DNA from: Sciurus carolinensis | Taxonomy: Eukaryota > Chordata > Mammalia > Rodentia > Sciuridae | Length of the DNA: 64,000 bases | Direction of reading: 5' to 3' | Assembly: GCF_902686445.1 (NCBI RefSeq) | Contig: NC_062222.1 | Coordinates: 136,531,035 to 136,595,034 of the forward strand | Shown: one piece after another, positions 63,885 through 64,000 of the stretch | Layout of the letters: each line of letters opens with the position of its first letter | How positions within the stretch are numbered: position 1 is the first letter of the stretch | The notes under the pieces: generated by a model | What the model was told of the DNA's origin: nothing | The model's database searches: none | The model's input: the letters and a program-made list of their open reading frames with translations, nothing else | Translations under genes and position numbers: made by a program

Positions 63885-63965
63885 TGCAGCGTGACCTCTT
63901 AGTACATTTGGCCAAGTGACCGATGCCCTGACCCTCAGTTTCCTCATCTGGAGATTGGGATTCCT
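63885..63965 (+). repeat. MIR-like fragment
   Basis: The blocks tggccaagtgaccgatgcc and cctcagtttcctcatctgg are the MIR core in sense orientation. Confidence 0.6.
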
Positions 63966-64000
63966 AAAGGCACCCGCTTCCTAGGCTTGTTGAGGAGCAC

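Overview
The window is nuclear DNA of a rodent, most likely a squirrel-family species (ground squirrel or marmot type). The evidence is the dense scatter of short tRNA-derived SINEs of the ID type (Sciuridae 'STRID' style, often ending in an A/T-rich tail of the form aaataaag-tattgtgtcc), plus dimeric B1-ID SINEs, ancient L1M fragments, MaLR-type LTRs and MIRs. The gene order MAN2B2 (3' end) - MRFAP1 (+) - S100P (+) - MRFAP1L1 (-) - BLOC1S4 (+) matches, from memory, human chromosome 4p16.1 in order and orientation.

Layout. 1-900: last coding exon and 3' UTR of MAN2B2, a glycoside hydrolase family 38 lysosomal-type alpha-mannosidase. 900-8100: intergenic DNA with a broken processed copy of CUL3 (about 3310-6010) and an antisense L1M relic. 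8100-10380: MRFAP1 with its CpG island, one coding exon, and an intron that starts 6 nt after the stop codon. 10380-30720: a 20-kb repeat-rich interval with LTRs, SINEs, a DCAF8 processed pseudogene (about 19985-21335, minus) and an isolated cluster of GC boxes (about 25440-25600). 30720-33500: S100P, two coding exons, TATA promoter, apparently intact. 33500-39880: SINEs and one LTR. 39885-42160: MRFAP1L1 on the minus strand with its CpG island. 42160-48500: rearranged L1 pieces and LTRs. 48520-49620: BLOC1S4, an intronless CpG-island gene. 49620-64000: gene-poor DNA with old L1, DNA-transposon, LTR, MIR and SINE copies and a perfect 531-bp direct duplication (60886-61416 / 62001-62531).

The genes do not form an operon or pathway. 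They are independent housekeeping or tissue-restricted genes: glycan turnover (MAN2B2), MORF4/MRG chromatin-factor partners (MRFAP1, MRFAP1L1), calcium signalling (S100P), and biogenesis of lysosome-related organelles (BLOC1S4).

I see no novel multi-gene system. The strongest unusual signals are: (1) the coding exons of MRFAP1 and MRFAP1L1, inverted and 32 kb apart, are identical over 420 bp except for one silent base while their flanks differ, which points to recent gene conversion; (2) an intact S100P, a gene that to my knowledge is missing in mouse and rat; (3) the perfect 531-bp duplication, recent or an assembly artefact. Repeat family names below come from pattern memory and were not checked against a library.
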